Source: Hepatocystis sp. ex Piliocolobus tephrosceles (taxonomy: Eukaryota > Apicomplexa > Aconoidasida > Haemosporida > Plasmodiidae). From it: a stretch of DNA of 38,555 bases. A model generated the notes under the pieces. It was not told the DNA's origin. It saw only the letters and a list, made by a program, of their open reading frames with translations, and made no database searches. The position numbers and the translations under genes were made by a program. Shown here one piece after another: positions 1 to 9,120 of the stretch. The stretch covers positions 1 through 38,555 of the forward strand of contig CABPSV020000053.1 of assembly GCA_902459845.2 (NCBI GenBank), read 5' to 3'. Every line of letters begins with the position of its first letter. Positions within the stretch are counted from its first letter, which is position 1.

Positions 1-2
1 AT

Positions 3-3000
3 ATGTTTTTTAATTCTAAATATAATTTTTTTTTAAAAAAAAAAGAGGCAAACTTATGCATTAACGGATTTAATTCTATATTTGATAAATTATTTTATGT
101 AAACTGCAATTTTTGCTCATTTCCTAAATTTAGGAATTTAAGAGCCATTAAAAATTGTGACCAAGACACACAGGAAGAAATTTGTTTAAGCAACTGCAAA
201 AGCAGTAACATACTGATTAATGGAGATATCTGTCACGAAAAACAAAATACAATTATCATTAACACACCTTCTTCAAACAAAACGGAATGCAATTTACAAA
301 ATGATAAAAAACCCGCTTCTACTTATAAAACATTTCAAGGTAATAAAAAAATTGCTTTATATCAAAGGAAAAAGAAAAAAAAAATATGTTTCTTAAATTT
401 TAATAAAATATTAAACAAATATTTTAATATAGATTGTAAAAAAAAAAAAAAACATGTTTTTGATAAAAATTGCATATTGAATAACAGATGCAATGGTGAT
501 AATACAACAATATGCAATGAAGATAGTAGCCTATTAAAATTAGCTCAAAGTAAGCGTAATAAATTGCCAAGTGAGGAACAGTCAACATTACTAAAAAATT
601 TAACTTTAGGTGATTATTACAATAAAAAAAAAATTGATTTATTATCTTTTTTAGATAATTTCAATAAATATACAAATATATATGTATCAAAAAATGATGA
701 CAACTGTTTTTTAAACGACGATTTAGATAACAGATCAATTATGTCAGAACACATAGAATATAATGTAATAAACACAATAACAAATAAAAAAAATGTTAAT
801 ATTTTTTCTTATGATGATATTGATATGTATAAAATAAAGATAAGGAAAAAAAGAAAAAACAAAAGAAACTACTTATACCAAACAAAAGTTGTTAATTTTT
901 ATAGTAAATGTAATAATTTATGTTATACAACCTTTAAGAAAGAACAAAATTTTTATAAGGTAAAACCTAAATTTAATACTAAATGTGTTATAAATAAAAA
1001 AATTACACTTGATAAAGTTAAAAATTTTTATGAAGAAGATGTTAGAAAAAAAAATAATCTTTCATTACCGATAAAAGATATAAATAATATTGTAAAAAAT
1101 AAAAAAAACAATTTTTGTATTAACAATTCACAAGATACAACATTGGAAAATTATAGGAATAACGAATTTTTAAATAATTGTAACCCATCTTTTATATTTA
1201 ATAACATTTTTAACACACAAAATAATACAATACATCAAAACCAGAATAATTCAAAACTATATAAAAATAGAACAAAATGTTTAATGAACAAGTATGACCT
1301 TTTTAATGACACTCATAAAACCGGTAACATAACTTATGATGAAAACAAAATAAACCGCTGTGCTTTTTTATCTAATTATAAAATTAATCGTTTTTATTCG
1401 TTACAAAGTTTTAACAATTATATAGATCAAGCAGATAAAATAAAAAATATGGAAAAAACGACAAAAAGAAGCCAAACCAATGATTATAAAACTGAATATG
1501 TAAAAGAAAAAAACATGTATCCTACCATAAATATTTTTAATAAGCAAACAGAATTATTTAGAAATAAAAACACTAATAATAATATACATTTAAAACTTTC
1601 ACCGAATTACATAAAAAATAAAAATAATCATACAAATTTAGAATTTACAACATACAATATGTTTCAAAACGATATAACTAACCAATTATCTACTAAAAGT
1701 AAAATTTCATACAGTAATATTTCTAACCCAACAAAAAAAAGTAGAAGTAACACACATAACTACTTAAAAAGAAATAGGGAAATTTTAAATGAAATTCAAA
1801 CTATAAATACAAAAAAAATATATAATGATATTGGTATAGTACCATATAATAAAGAAAAGCTCGATTGTATAATGAGCGAAAATATATACAGCTTACATTT
1901 GAATGCTAATAATGTGAATAGTAGTAATGGTAATGCTAACGATAGTAATGGTAATAAAAACGTAATAAATATATGTACTTCAAAAAAAAATGATGATAAA
2001 AAAAGTAATATAAATACAAATTTAACAAAACATATCACTCATAACAGTAATAACTTAGATATAAAACAAAAAAAAACAAACCATTATAGCGCATTGGACA
2101 ACATAAATATTAATGGACAAATTAATACAACTACTTTAACGCATGATGAAAATTATAAGAAAATAAAAAAAAAAAATGCGGTAAAAGTAAAGGTAATTTG
2201 GAGTAAAAGAAGAACATTTTTTGAGCACAAAATTTTGAAAAAAGTGACAACTAAAAAAAATAAAAAATATTGCACAGAAAATCATTTGAGAAAAAAAATG
2301 CATACAAGTTGTTATATAGATAAACCGAATTTAAATAAACATTTTAAAACTTTCCATAGCAACCATAACGATCATAACAATTGTTCTGGTTTTTTCAACT
2401 GTGACATTAATAAAAAATCATGTACTAATTTTTATGATGCTAACTCACAAGAAGACAGCCTTTTGAAAATTATGAACCCTTGCGAAAAACCTGAAAATTA
2501 TTATAAAATGATAAATAATATCCATAACACAGACAAAAATAGTGAAATGAATACGAAGGTAAAATGCTTACAAAGCGAGTGCAACTATAAAAATGGTGTA
2601 TATTTACATAATAAAACATTTAATGGAACTGTTCAAAATCATATAAAGCATTTTAATAAGAACAATTCATATATTACACAAAATAAAATAGAAAATGAAA
2701 ATAATCCAAATGGTTGTCTAAATACAAGCTTATTTAACAATGAAGTTTATGTTATGAATAAAAAAGAAAACAATGGGAATAACGGTGCACATCATATACA
2801 TGATTTATCTAATATTGATTATAAAAATTCTCAAAATGTGAATAACAAAATTAATTTACTTAAAGATAAACATATTAAAAATAACAATGAAACCATTCAA
2901 GCTTATATCGTAAATGCTGATATCAACCATCAATTTCCAATGACAAACGACTCCTATCAAATCCAATATCATAATGATAATTATCTTTCTAAAAATTTTT

Positions 3001-6000
3001 TTTCTATACCAAGTCTGAACTCGAATTCAACTCTTGGCTTTAACTCAACAATTTTAAAGCCTAATTCAACCCTAGGTTCCAATTCAATAGCTTTGAACCC
3101 TAGTTCAACCCTAGGTTCCAATTCAATTGTTTTGAACCCTAATTCAACCCTAGGTTCCAATTCAATAGTTTTGAACCCTAGCTCAACCCTAGGTTCCAAT
3201 TCAATAATTTTGAACCCTAGCTCAACCCTAGGTTCCAATTCAGTAGTTTTGAACCCTAGCTCAACCCTAAGTTCCAATTCAACAGTTTTGAACCCTAGTT
3301 CAACCCTAAGTTCCAATTCAACAGTTTTGAACCCTAGTTCAACATTAGGATGTAGTTTAACATTAGGATGTAGTTCAACTTTAGGTTCTAGTTCAACAAA
3401 TTTGAATCCTAATTCAACCATAGGTTTCAGATCAACAAATATGAACCATCATTCAATTCGTAATACTTATACAAACCAACACTATCAATTATCGAATGAT
3501 AATAAAAGTAATGGTACGTTAATAGATGAAAATCGTGCCAATTTAACTCTGAAGAATCAAAAAGGTTGTAATATAGAGTATGTAAACAATAATAAATATA
3601 CCATTAATAACACAAGTCAGAAATTTGAAATAAATGGAAAACAAAATATTAACACAGAAACAGAAAAAAAAATAAAGCATATTAGTGCTCAATTTGCTAA
3701 TATAAAAGAATATGAATTAAAAGACTTGAACATGGATGTTTTAACTAAAATAAATAATTATAATTGTAAAAATGAAAATGAAAAATTAACATGTTACAAA
3801 AATGAAATAACAAATAAAAATATGGATAGTAAGACATTTTGTTTGAATAGTAGCTTAAAACATAATATTACAAAAAATCATATGATGTCTTATAACCAAA
3901 AACGAGCTAAAGAAATATTGACACCAATTTGTAATAAAAAATTAATAAGTAATACCTGTATTGGTAATGGTATCACTTACAATAATAGCAGTAGTTGTAA
4001 TTATGATGAGAATAATATAACGGTTAATAATAACATTATTAATACAAGTAGTAATGATAATATGCTCACTTCAAAAAATAAAACAAATGAAGCAACAAAA
4101 AAAATGGATTGTAATAGTACTATTACTTATAGTAATTTTAGTAATAATAATGATAATAATAATATTAACCACAAAATAAATTTCGAAAATAATACTCAAC
4201 ATAATACTCAAAATAATACTCAACATAATACTCAAAATAATACTCAAAATAATACTCAAAATAATACTCAAAATAATACTCAAAATAATACTCAAAAAAA
4301 TACTCAAAAAAATACTCAAAAGAATACTATAAAAAACAGAACAGTAGATATAGTAAATAAAGAAAAAAAAGAAGAAGAAAAAAACACTTCTTTCAATTTA
4401 AAATTGAAAACAGAAAACATAACATATAAGAATAATTGTGTTAACGGTTATTTTAACATTAAATCACAAAATGATGCAGATAGTGCAGTTGATTATAATA
4501 CAATGATAAATGAAAATATTAATCACGTTGCTTATGATCCTAAAACGAACAAGTTGTTACAACAACAAGTATATAATAATGATTATAGAATTAATGTAGT
4601 AACTGATCCTTTAAAATCAATAAATAATATTAATATTTATGATACAAATGTAACAGTTCCTAAATCAAATAATAACCATAATTCTCAAACATGTGCAACA
4701 TATAATAACACTTTTTTCAATGAAAATAATAATACGAACACAAAAAATAATTTTTTCTATGACACTTCGTCATATAATGGGACTAACACATATTTTTCTA
4801 ATAATGAAAATAAACAAATAGAAAAAAAGTATAACCACTTTAATAATGAAACAACGACATTCAATAATACAACCAATACGCTATTTTCAAATAAAGAGTC
4901 TGAACATAGTTGTAATTTAATTGAGTGGTATCCTGGGTTTGATATACCTATAGGTACTTATGGAAGAGCTGTTTTGAGAAAAGCATTACATAAAAAAAGA
5001 ATGGTAAATGTAAAAAAATATGATGAACTTTTATCATCAAACAATTTATTTCCTACTTCTAGGTCAACATTTGGTGATATGAAAATAAAAGACTTATATA
5101 AAGCGGCCTATTTATTAGGTGTATGGAATGTAGCTGAAAAGTACTGTTTATTAGCATGTGAAAGAAATGGATATAAAACGGAGTGGATTATTATGTTAAA
5201 AAAAAAAGGAATTAAAGTTACTATAAAAGCACTTAAAGAAATTAGAAATCAGCACATTCAAAATAAAAAAAAGTTAGATATTTTAAATAAAAAGAAAAAA
5301 AATAGTAAAAATGGTAACGATCGAAATGGGAGCGGTCAAAAGGGGAACGATCGAAATGGGAACGATCGAAATGGGAACGATCGAAATGGGAACGATCGAA
5401 ATGGGAATGATCGAAATGGGAATGATCGAAATGGAAACGGCTATAACAAAAATGATACTAGCTGTAAAGAGCATCATGTTTCTAATAATAATAATAATAA
5501 TATTGATAATTTTCAAAACAAGTTTAATGTTAAACACGATAATAATAAAAATTATACACAAAATAAATGCTATACTAATTATATAAATGTAACACAATTG
5601 TTGGGTATTCAAGAAAACCCTAACATGTTAAGTTCTAATAGTATTAATAATAAAAATATAAGTTGTTTAAATGGATGTAACAACTCTAATGTCGTAAATA
5701 AAAGCACTATGTTAAACAATTTTAATTTAGTGTGTTACCCTAATAAAAACATTAATCCTAGTAGCATAAATAATTCCAAAAATGTTACAAATACAAATGA
5801 AGTGCAAAAAAACATAAACAAAAATATAACAAGTCCTAATTTGGTGAACCAAACTTGTTATAATTTAAATAGAAATGTGCTAAAATGTAATAATGCTTAT
5901 GGTGATTTTAAGGAAAAAAATTTATATATTATAAATGGAAATAATAAAATGTATAAAAAAATGATTGACCATAGTAATAGTAACAGTGGAAATAATAACA

Positions 6001-6917
6001 GTAATAACTATGTTAGTAGTAATTGCAACAGTAGTAATAATAATTTAAACTGTATTAAAAATGGATTGACGAATGGATTGATGAATGGATTGACGAATGG
6101 ATTGACGAATGGATTGACAAATGGATTGACGAATGGATTGACAAATGGATTGACAAATGGATTGACAAATGGGTTAACAAATGGATTGACAAATGGATTG
6201 ACAAATGGGTTAACAAATGGATTGACAAATGGATTTACAAATGGGTTAACAAATGGATTGACAAATGGATTGACAAATGGGTTAACAAATGGATTGACAA
6301 ATGGGTTAACAAACGGATTGACAAATGGGTTAACAAACGGATTGACAAATGGGTTAACAAACGGATTGACAAATAGATATATACAAAACAATAATCACAA
6401 TACAATGAACTTGTTCCATAATTCCCCAACATATAATTTTACTCACTCATCTAATGACCTTTTAAATAGCTCGAATGGTCAGGTATACACACTTAATCCA
6501 ATTTTTAATGAAAAAGGTGATAAGACCATCCTAAAAACGTTCTATAATATCAACAGTGACAATGTGAGTAATAATAATGATAGATTCTGCAATATATCCA
6601 ATGTCAATACAAACAACAATCAAATAACAAAAGATATCAATTATGTATATACCCTTACGGATTATACTCATGGTGTAACTTATTCAAATATAAACAATAC
6701 TAATACAAATTGTCCTAATCAAAACAATTCTATACAGTATGTTAATGCTCCTTTAAACAATTATTCTCATTTATTTCCAACTAATCAAAATTTAAACATA
6801 TTAAAAACTGAAAATAATTATATTTTACAAAATAATAACAATTATGAGCATCTGGTTAAACATGTTCCTAACATTTCTCACTTCGCAAATGGAAATAATT
6901 CGTATGTTGTCGAATAG
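3..6917 (+). CDS. Giant Asn-rich conserved protein of unknown function (possibly 5'-incomplete)
   Basis: An open frame of 2304 codons begins at the first ATG of the window and stops at TAG 6915-6917. Only two bases precede it, so an upstream extension or exon cannot be excluded. Most of the protein is Asn/Lys/Ser/Thr low-complexity sequence with four tandem peptide arrays listed separately. A compact non-repetitive island at about residues 1636-1755 (bases 4908-5270) starts IEWYPGFDIPIGTYGRAV and is rich in W, G, Y and hydrophobic residues. It continues with two probable amphipathic helices (around KIKDLYKAAYLLGVW and ITKALKEIR-type sequence), which suggests one folded domain. A second basic stretch lies near residues 720-770. 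I do not recognise either as a named domain. I considered an AP2-type DNA-binding domain and saw no convincing match. No signal peptide or membrane span is seen. The basic patches would fit a nuclear or nucleic-acid-associated protein, but that is only inference. Confidence 0.85.
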   Translation: MFFNSKYNFFLKKKEANLCINGFNSIFDKLFYVNCNFCSFPKFRNLRAIKNCDQDTQEEICLSNCKSSNILINGDICHEKQNTIIINTPSSNKTECNLQNDKKPASTYKTFQGNKKIALYQRKKKKKICFLNFNKILNKYFNIDCKKKKKHVFDKNCILNNRCNGDNTTICNEDSSLLKLAQSKRNKLPSEEQSTLLKNLTLGDYYNKKKIDLLSFLDNFNKYTNIYVSKNDDNCFLNDDLDNRSIMSEHIEYNVINTITNKKNVNIFSYDDIDMYKIKIRKKRKNKRNYLYQTKVVNFYSKCNNLCYTTFKKEQNFYKVKPKFNTKCVINKKITLDKVKNFYEEDVRKKNNLSLPIKDINNIVKNKKNNFCINNSQDTTLENYRNNEFLNNCNPSFIFNNIFNTQNNTIHQNQNNSKLYKNRTKCLMNKYDLFNDTHKTGNITYDENKINRCAFLSNYKINRFYSLQSFNNYIDQADKIKNMEKTTKRSQTNDYKTEYVKEKNMYPTINIFNKQTELFRNKNTNNNIHLKLSPNYIKNKNNHTNLEFTTYNMFQNDITNQLSTKSKISYSNISNPTKKSRSNTHNYLKRNREILNEIQTINTKKIYNDIGIVPYNKEKLDCIMSENIYSLHLNANNVNSSNGNANDSNGNKNVINICTSKKNDDKKSNINTNLTKHITHNSNNLDIKQKKTNHYSALDNININGQINTTTLTHDENYKKIKKKNAVKVKVIWSKRRTFFEHKILKKVTTKKNKKYCTENHLRKKMHTSCYIDKPNLNKHFKTFHSNHNDHNNCSGFFNCDINKKSCTNFYDANSQEDSLLKIMNPCEKPENYYKMINNIHNTDKNSEMNTKVKCLQSECNYKNGVYLHNKTFNGTVQNHIKHFNKNNSYITQNKIENENNPNGCLNTSLFNNEVYVMNKKENNGNNGAHHIHDLSNIDYKNSQNVNNKINLLKDKHIKNNNETIQAYIVNADINHQFPMTNDSYQIQYHNDNYLSKNFFSIPSLNSNSTLGFNSTILKPNSTLGSNSIALNPSSTLGSNSIVLNPNSTLGSNSIVLNPSSTLGSNSIILNPSSTLGSNSVVLNPSSTLSSNSTVLNPSSTLSSNSTVLNPSSTLGCSLTLGCSSTLGSSSTNLNPNSTIGFRSTNMNHHSIRNTYTNQHYQLSNDNKSNGTLIDENRANLTLKNQKGCNIEYVNNNKYTINNTSQKFEINGKQNINTETEKKIKHISAQFANIKEYELKDLNMDVLTKINNYNCKNENEKLTCYKNEITNKNMDSKTFCLNSSLKHNITKNHMMSYNQKRAKEILTPICNKKLISNTCIGNGITYNNSSSCNYDENNITVNNNIINTSSNDNMLTSKNKTNEATKKMDCNSTITYSNFSNNNDNNNINHKINFENNTQHNTQNNTQHNTQNNTQNNTQNNTQNNTQNNTQKNTQKNTQKNTIKNRTVDIVNKEKKEEEKNTSFNLKLKTENITYKNNCVNGYFNIKSQNDADSAVDYNTMINENINHVAYDPKTNKLLQQQVYNNDYRINVVTDPLKSINNINIYDTNVTVPKSNNNHNSQTCATYNNTFFNENNNTNTKNNFFYDTSSYNGTNTYFSNNENKQIEKKYNHFNNETTTFNNTTNTLFSNKESEHSCNLIEWYPGFDIPIGTYGRAVLRKALHKKRMVNVKKYDELLSSNNLFPTSRSTFGDMKIKDLYKAAYLLGVWNVAEKYCLLACERNGYKTEWIIMLKKKGIKVTIKALKEIRNQHIQNKKKLDILNKKKKNSKNGNDRNGSGQKGNDRNGNDRNGNDRNGNDRNGNDRNGNDRNGNGYNKNDTSCKEHHVSNNNNNNIDNFQNKFNVKHDNNKNYTQNKCYTNYINVTQLLGIQENPNMLSSNSINNKNISCLNGCNNSNVVNKSTMLNNFNLVCYPNKNINPSSINNSKNVTNTNEVQKNINKNITSPNLVNQTCYNLNRNVLKCNNAYGDFKEKNLYIINGNNKMYKKMIDHSNSNSGNNNSNNYVSSNCNSSNNNLNCIKNGLTNGLMNGLTNGLTNGLTNGLTNGLTNGLTNGLTNGLTNGLTNGLTNGLTNGLTNGFTNGLTNGLTNGLTNGLTNGLTNGLTNGLTNGLTNGLTNGLTNGLTNRYIQNNNHNTMNLFHNSPTYNFTHSSNDLLNSSNGQVYTLNPIFNEKGDKTILKTFYNINSDNVSNNNDRFCNISNVNTNNNQITKDINYVYTLTDYTHGVTYSNINNTNTNCPNQNNSIQYVNAPLNNYSHLFPTNQNLNILKTENNYILQNNNNYEHLVKHVPNISHFANGNNSYVVE
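3024..3335 (+). repeat. 39-bp coding minisatellite (13-residue repeat, 8 units)
   Basis: Eight consecutive units of a 13-residue motif close to SSTLGSNSIVLNP are encoded by near-identical 39-base units, followed by degenerate units to about 3430. Each unit contains TTGAACCCTAG and TCAACCCTAGG, so heptamers like the Plasmodium telomere repeat recur every 39 bases. The array is in frame and does not interrupt the gene. Confidence 0.95.
4192..4326 (+). repeat. 12-bp coding repeat (Asn-Asn-Thr-Gln)
   Basis: About eleven 12-base units (AATAATACTCAA and close variants) encode NNTQ, HNTQ and finally KNTQ. The changes from NNTQ to KNTQ are clustered at the 3' end, as expected if single-base variants spread locally by slippage. 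Confidence 0.93.
5311..5445 (+). repeat. 15-bp coding repeat (NDRNG)
   Basis: Around eight units of GGGAACGATCGAAAT encode Gly-Asn-Asp-Arg-Asn. The unit contains the palindrome CGATCG and is GC-rich for this genome. It lies just after the conserved island, where the Lys-rich linker turns into low-complexity sequence. Confidence 0.93.
6060..6371 (+). repeat. 12-bp coding repeat (NGLT), 26 units
   Basis: Exactly 312 bases form 26 in-frame units of AATGGATTGACA and variants encoding Asn-Gly-Leu-Thr, with only two amino-acid changes (one NGLM and one NGFT). Silent variants GGG-TTA, ACG and AAC occur in blocks. Because the unit is a multiple of three without stops in several frames, long open frames also appear on the opposite strand here; these are by-products. 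Confidence 0.96.
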
Positions 6918-7770
6918 AGTCTGAATAGTCACCCTTACAATTGAAATAATGTATACATATATAATAGTACTATATGAATTTACATCATAGTATATCATAT
7001 TAATTAATAGAATATTAAAATTTTCCCAATTAAAAAATAACTATTAACTTAACACTTATCAAAAAATTGACAAAACCAGTTTAATTTTAACAGCTTCGTT
7101 TTGTTTGCATGTTTGTCAGTTTGCATGTTTGTCAGTTTGCTTATTTGTTTGTTTGCTTGTTTTCTTGTTTTCTTTTTTGTTTGCTAGTTTGTTAGTTTTT
7201 TTTCTTTTTCATTTTATATCATTCCATGTTTATATATACACGTATATACACATATAAAAAACTGATTTTTCTTTTTTTTAATTTGTTTAATATATATATG
7301 TGATTCATATACTTATCTATTTTTATTATTATAAACGTTTACTTATTATTAAGTTTCATACTTTTTATTGCTTATAATTTAAGCGGTCTCTATACATGTG
7401 TATTTTTCTTTCTTTTTTACTTTACCGTTTTTAATAATTTCATTTAAGCATAATTTGACTCATCAATGAGACAAGCGGATGTGCGTATACATAGATGTAT
7501 ATGCATAAACCTTTTATCTTTTTTTTTTTTTTTTTTTTTTAAATTTCATATAAATGGGAACAAATAAAAACATACATAATTATTGGCCCTTTTTTTTTTT
7601 TACATATACGAACAGAAACAAAAAAGTAATTTTAATTTTACAAAAGTATATATGTTTAACAAAATATTAATTAAAACACACGAATTCGAGATTTTACGAA
7701 AAATTATAACTTGTATTTAAACGTAACCACAACCTTGGACAATTTAAATAAAAAAAAAAAAACTATCTTT

Positions 7771-8031
7771 TCATAAATATGGATAAAAAAAATATATCAG
7801 TTTCCCAAAGAGAAGAATATTAGTATTTAATTGTTTCTTTTGTTTTGTTTTGCATTTTTTAATTATTTTTTTAATATAATAAGTACTCATGGGTACTATC
7901 ATGTAATTGTGTCGTTTTGTAACAATTAGTGGTAGGCTTTTGAATAGTACTAATGGAATGTTTATATAAATTTGAATAAGGCTTAAAAAACAGTATATAC
8001 CAGGGCACACTCTCCACATACATAAAAACAT
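7771..8031 (-). CDS. Possible small membrane protein (weak candidate)
   Basis: A minus-strand frame of 86 codons begins MFLCMWRVCPGIYCFLSLIQ and has one hydrophobic stretch (about residues 11-38) followed by a Lys-rich tail. Bases 7885-8025 are visibly less AT-rich than the surrounding spacer, and codons such as GTG, TGC, CCT, GGT and CGA are used, unlike most chance frames here. I recognise no family. It sits between two plus-strand genes and could be an exon, an independent small gene or chance. Confidence 0.2.
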   Translation of the reverse strand: MFLCMWRVCPGIYCFLSLIQIYINIPLVLFKSLPLIVTKRHNYMIVPMSTYYIKKIIKKCKTKQKKQLNTNILLFGKLIYFFYPYL

Positions 8032-8218
8032 TTTATTAAAAAAATAACTAAATAAAGATATTTAAAATATATATATATATAAACGTTCTTAGTTAAGATC
8101 CATAAAAACATTAAATAATTTTATTCTAAATTTTTAACAAAAATTGTAGATGAACTTATGAGAGTTGAATAATTAAAAGCACATTATTTGATCTTAAAAA
8201 AAAAATAAACAAATAATA

Positions 8219-8480
8219 AAATTAAACAAATTAAACTTAACAAAATAAGCAAATTACACAAATTAAACAAATTAAACAAATTAAATAAAATAAGCAAAAA
8301 AATAAGCAGAATAAACATATTAAACAAATTAAACAAATTAAACAAATTAAACAAATTAAACAAATTAAACATATTAAACAAATTAAATATATTAAACAAA
8401 TTAAGCAAATTAAACAAATTAAATAAAATAAGCAAAAAAATAAGCAGAATTAAACAAATTAAACAAATTAAGCAAATTAA
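8219..8480. repeat. 9-bp satellite (TTAAACAAA)n with interruptions
   Basis: Many copies of TTAAACAAA and TTAAGCAAA variants, interspersed with AAATAAGCA-type units, precede the regular 12-bp array. The two arrays share the AAGCAAA/AAACAAA core and probably derive from one another. Confidence 0.85.
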
Positions 8481-8489
8481 ACAAATTAA

Positions 8490-8800
8490 ACAAAATAAGC
8501 AAAAAAATAAGCAAAAAAATAAGCAAAAAAATAAGCAAAAAAATAAGCAAAAAAATAAGCAAACAAATAAGCAAACAAATAAGCAAACAAATAAGCAAAC
8601 AAATAAGCAAACAAATAAGCAAACAAATAAGCAAACAAATAAGCAAACAAATAAGCAAACAAATAAGCAAACAAATAAGCAAACAAATAAGCAAACAAAT
8701 AAGCAAATAAATAAGCAAACAAATAAGCAAACAAATAAGCAAAAAAATAAGCAAAAAAATAAGCAAAAAAATAAACAAAAAAATAAGCAACAAAAATAAG
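8490..8800. repeat. 12-bp minisatellite (ATAAGCAAACAA), about 24 units
   Basis: A head-to-tail array of ATAAGCAAACAA has flanking units changed to ATAAGCAAAAAA on both sides. The inner block is the AAACAA form and the outer blocks the AAAAAA form. This nested order suggests expansion from the centre. It lies about 320 bases upstream of the ValRS start and is not in a plausible gene. Confidence 0.93.
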
Positions 8801-9120
8801 CAGAATAAATAAATTAAGCAAATTAAACAGAATAAGCAAAAAAAATAAAAATTATGAGTGTTTGTGTTTAAAAGTGTATGTATAGTGATTACATTGTGTG
8901 AATGTTGTTGTATAAAAATAAATCCTCATTGAACATATAATACATATATACATATATATATATATTTACATAATAATTTAATGTTATACAAGTAAAAACA
9001 CAACGAAGCTAAAAACAAGTAAAAATAAAAGCTTGAAAAAAAAAAAAAAAAAAAAAAAAAAAACCAGGGGCTACTACCCAAAAAATTAACCTACAATACA
9101 ACTGTCGATACAAAATTTGT

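Larger units (their letters stand above)
6918..9120. other. Intergenic spacer between two plus-strand genes
   Basis: This 2.2 kb holds the 3' flank of the giant gene and the 5' flank of ValRS. It contains T/G-rich sequence with recurring GTTTG (7080-7200), poly(T) at about 7520-7541, a (TA)n tract near 8070, the minisatellites at 8219-8800, (TA)n at 8945-8965 and poly(A) of about 28 bases ending near 9063. The last 57 bases before the ValRS ATG are less AT-rich and free of repeats, as expected for a leader. No tRNA-like GC-rich fold was seen. A weak minus-strand small-gene candidate at 7771-8031 is described separately. Confidence 0.8.

Noticed and set aside
2981..3421. Minus-strand 146-codon frame VELGFK(T/I)xELEPR
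   Set aside because: It mirrors the 39-bp coding repeat of the plus-strand gene and has no features beyond it.
5283..5612. Overlapping frames on both strands over the NDRNG repeat
   Set aside because: They are caused by the 15-bp repeat; the gene frame continues through with the conserved island just upstream.
6008..6432. Long minus-strand frames reading (FVNP)n and (LTHLSIR)n
   Set aside because: They are antisense by-products of the 12-bp NGLT array; a stop-free unit divisible by three leaves several frames open. No independent start context or non-repeat sequence supports them.
8184..8839. Minus-strand Leu/Ile/Phe-rich frames resembling multi-pass membrane proteins
   Set aside because: They are translations of the intergenic 9- and 12-bp repeats and have no unique coding sequence.
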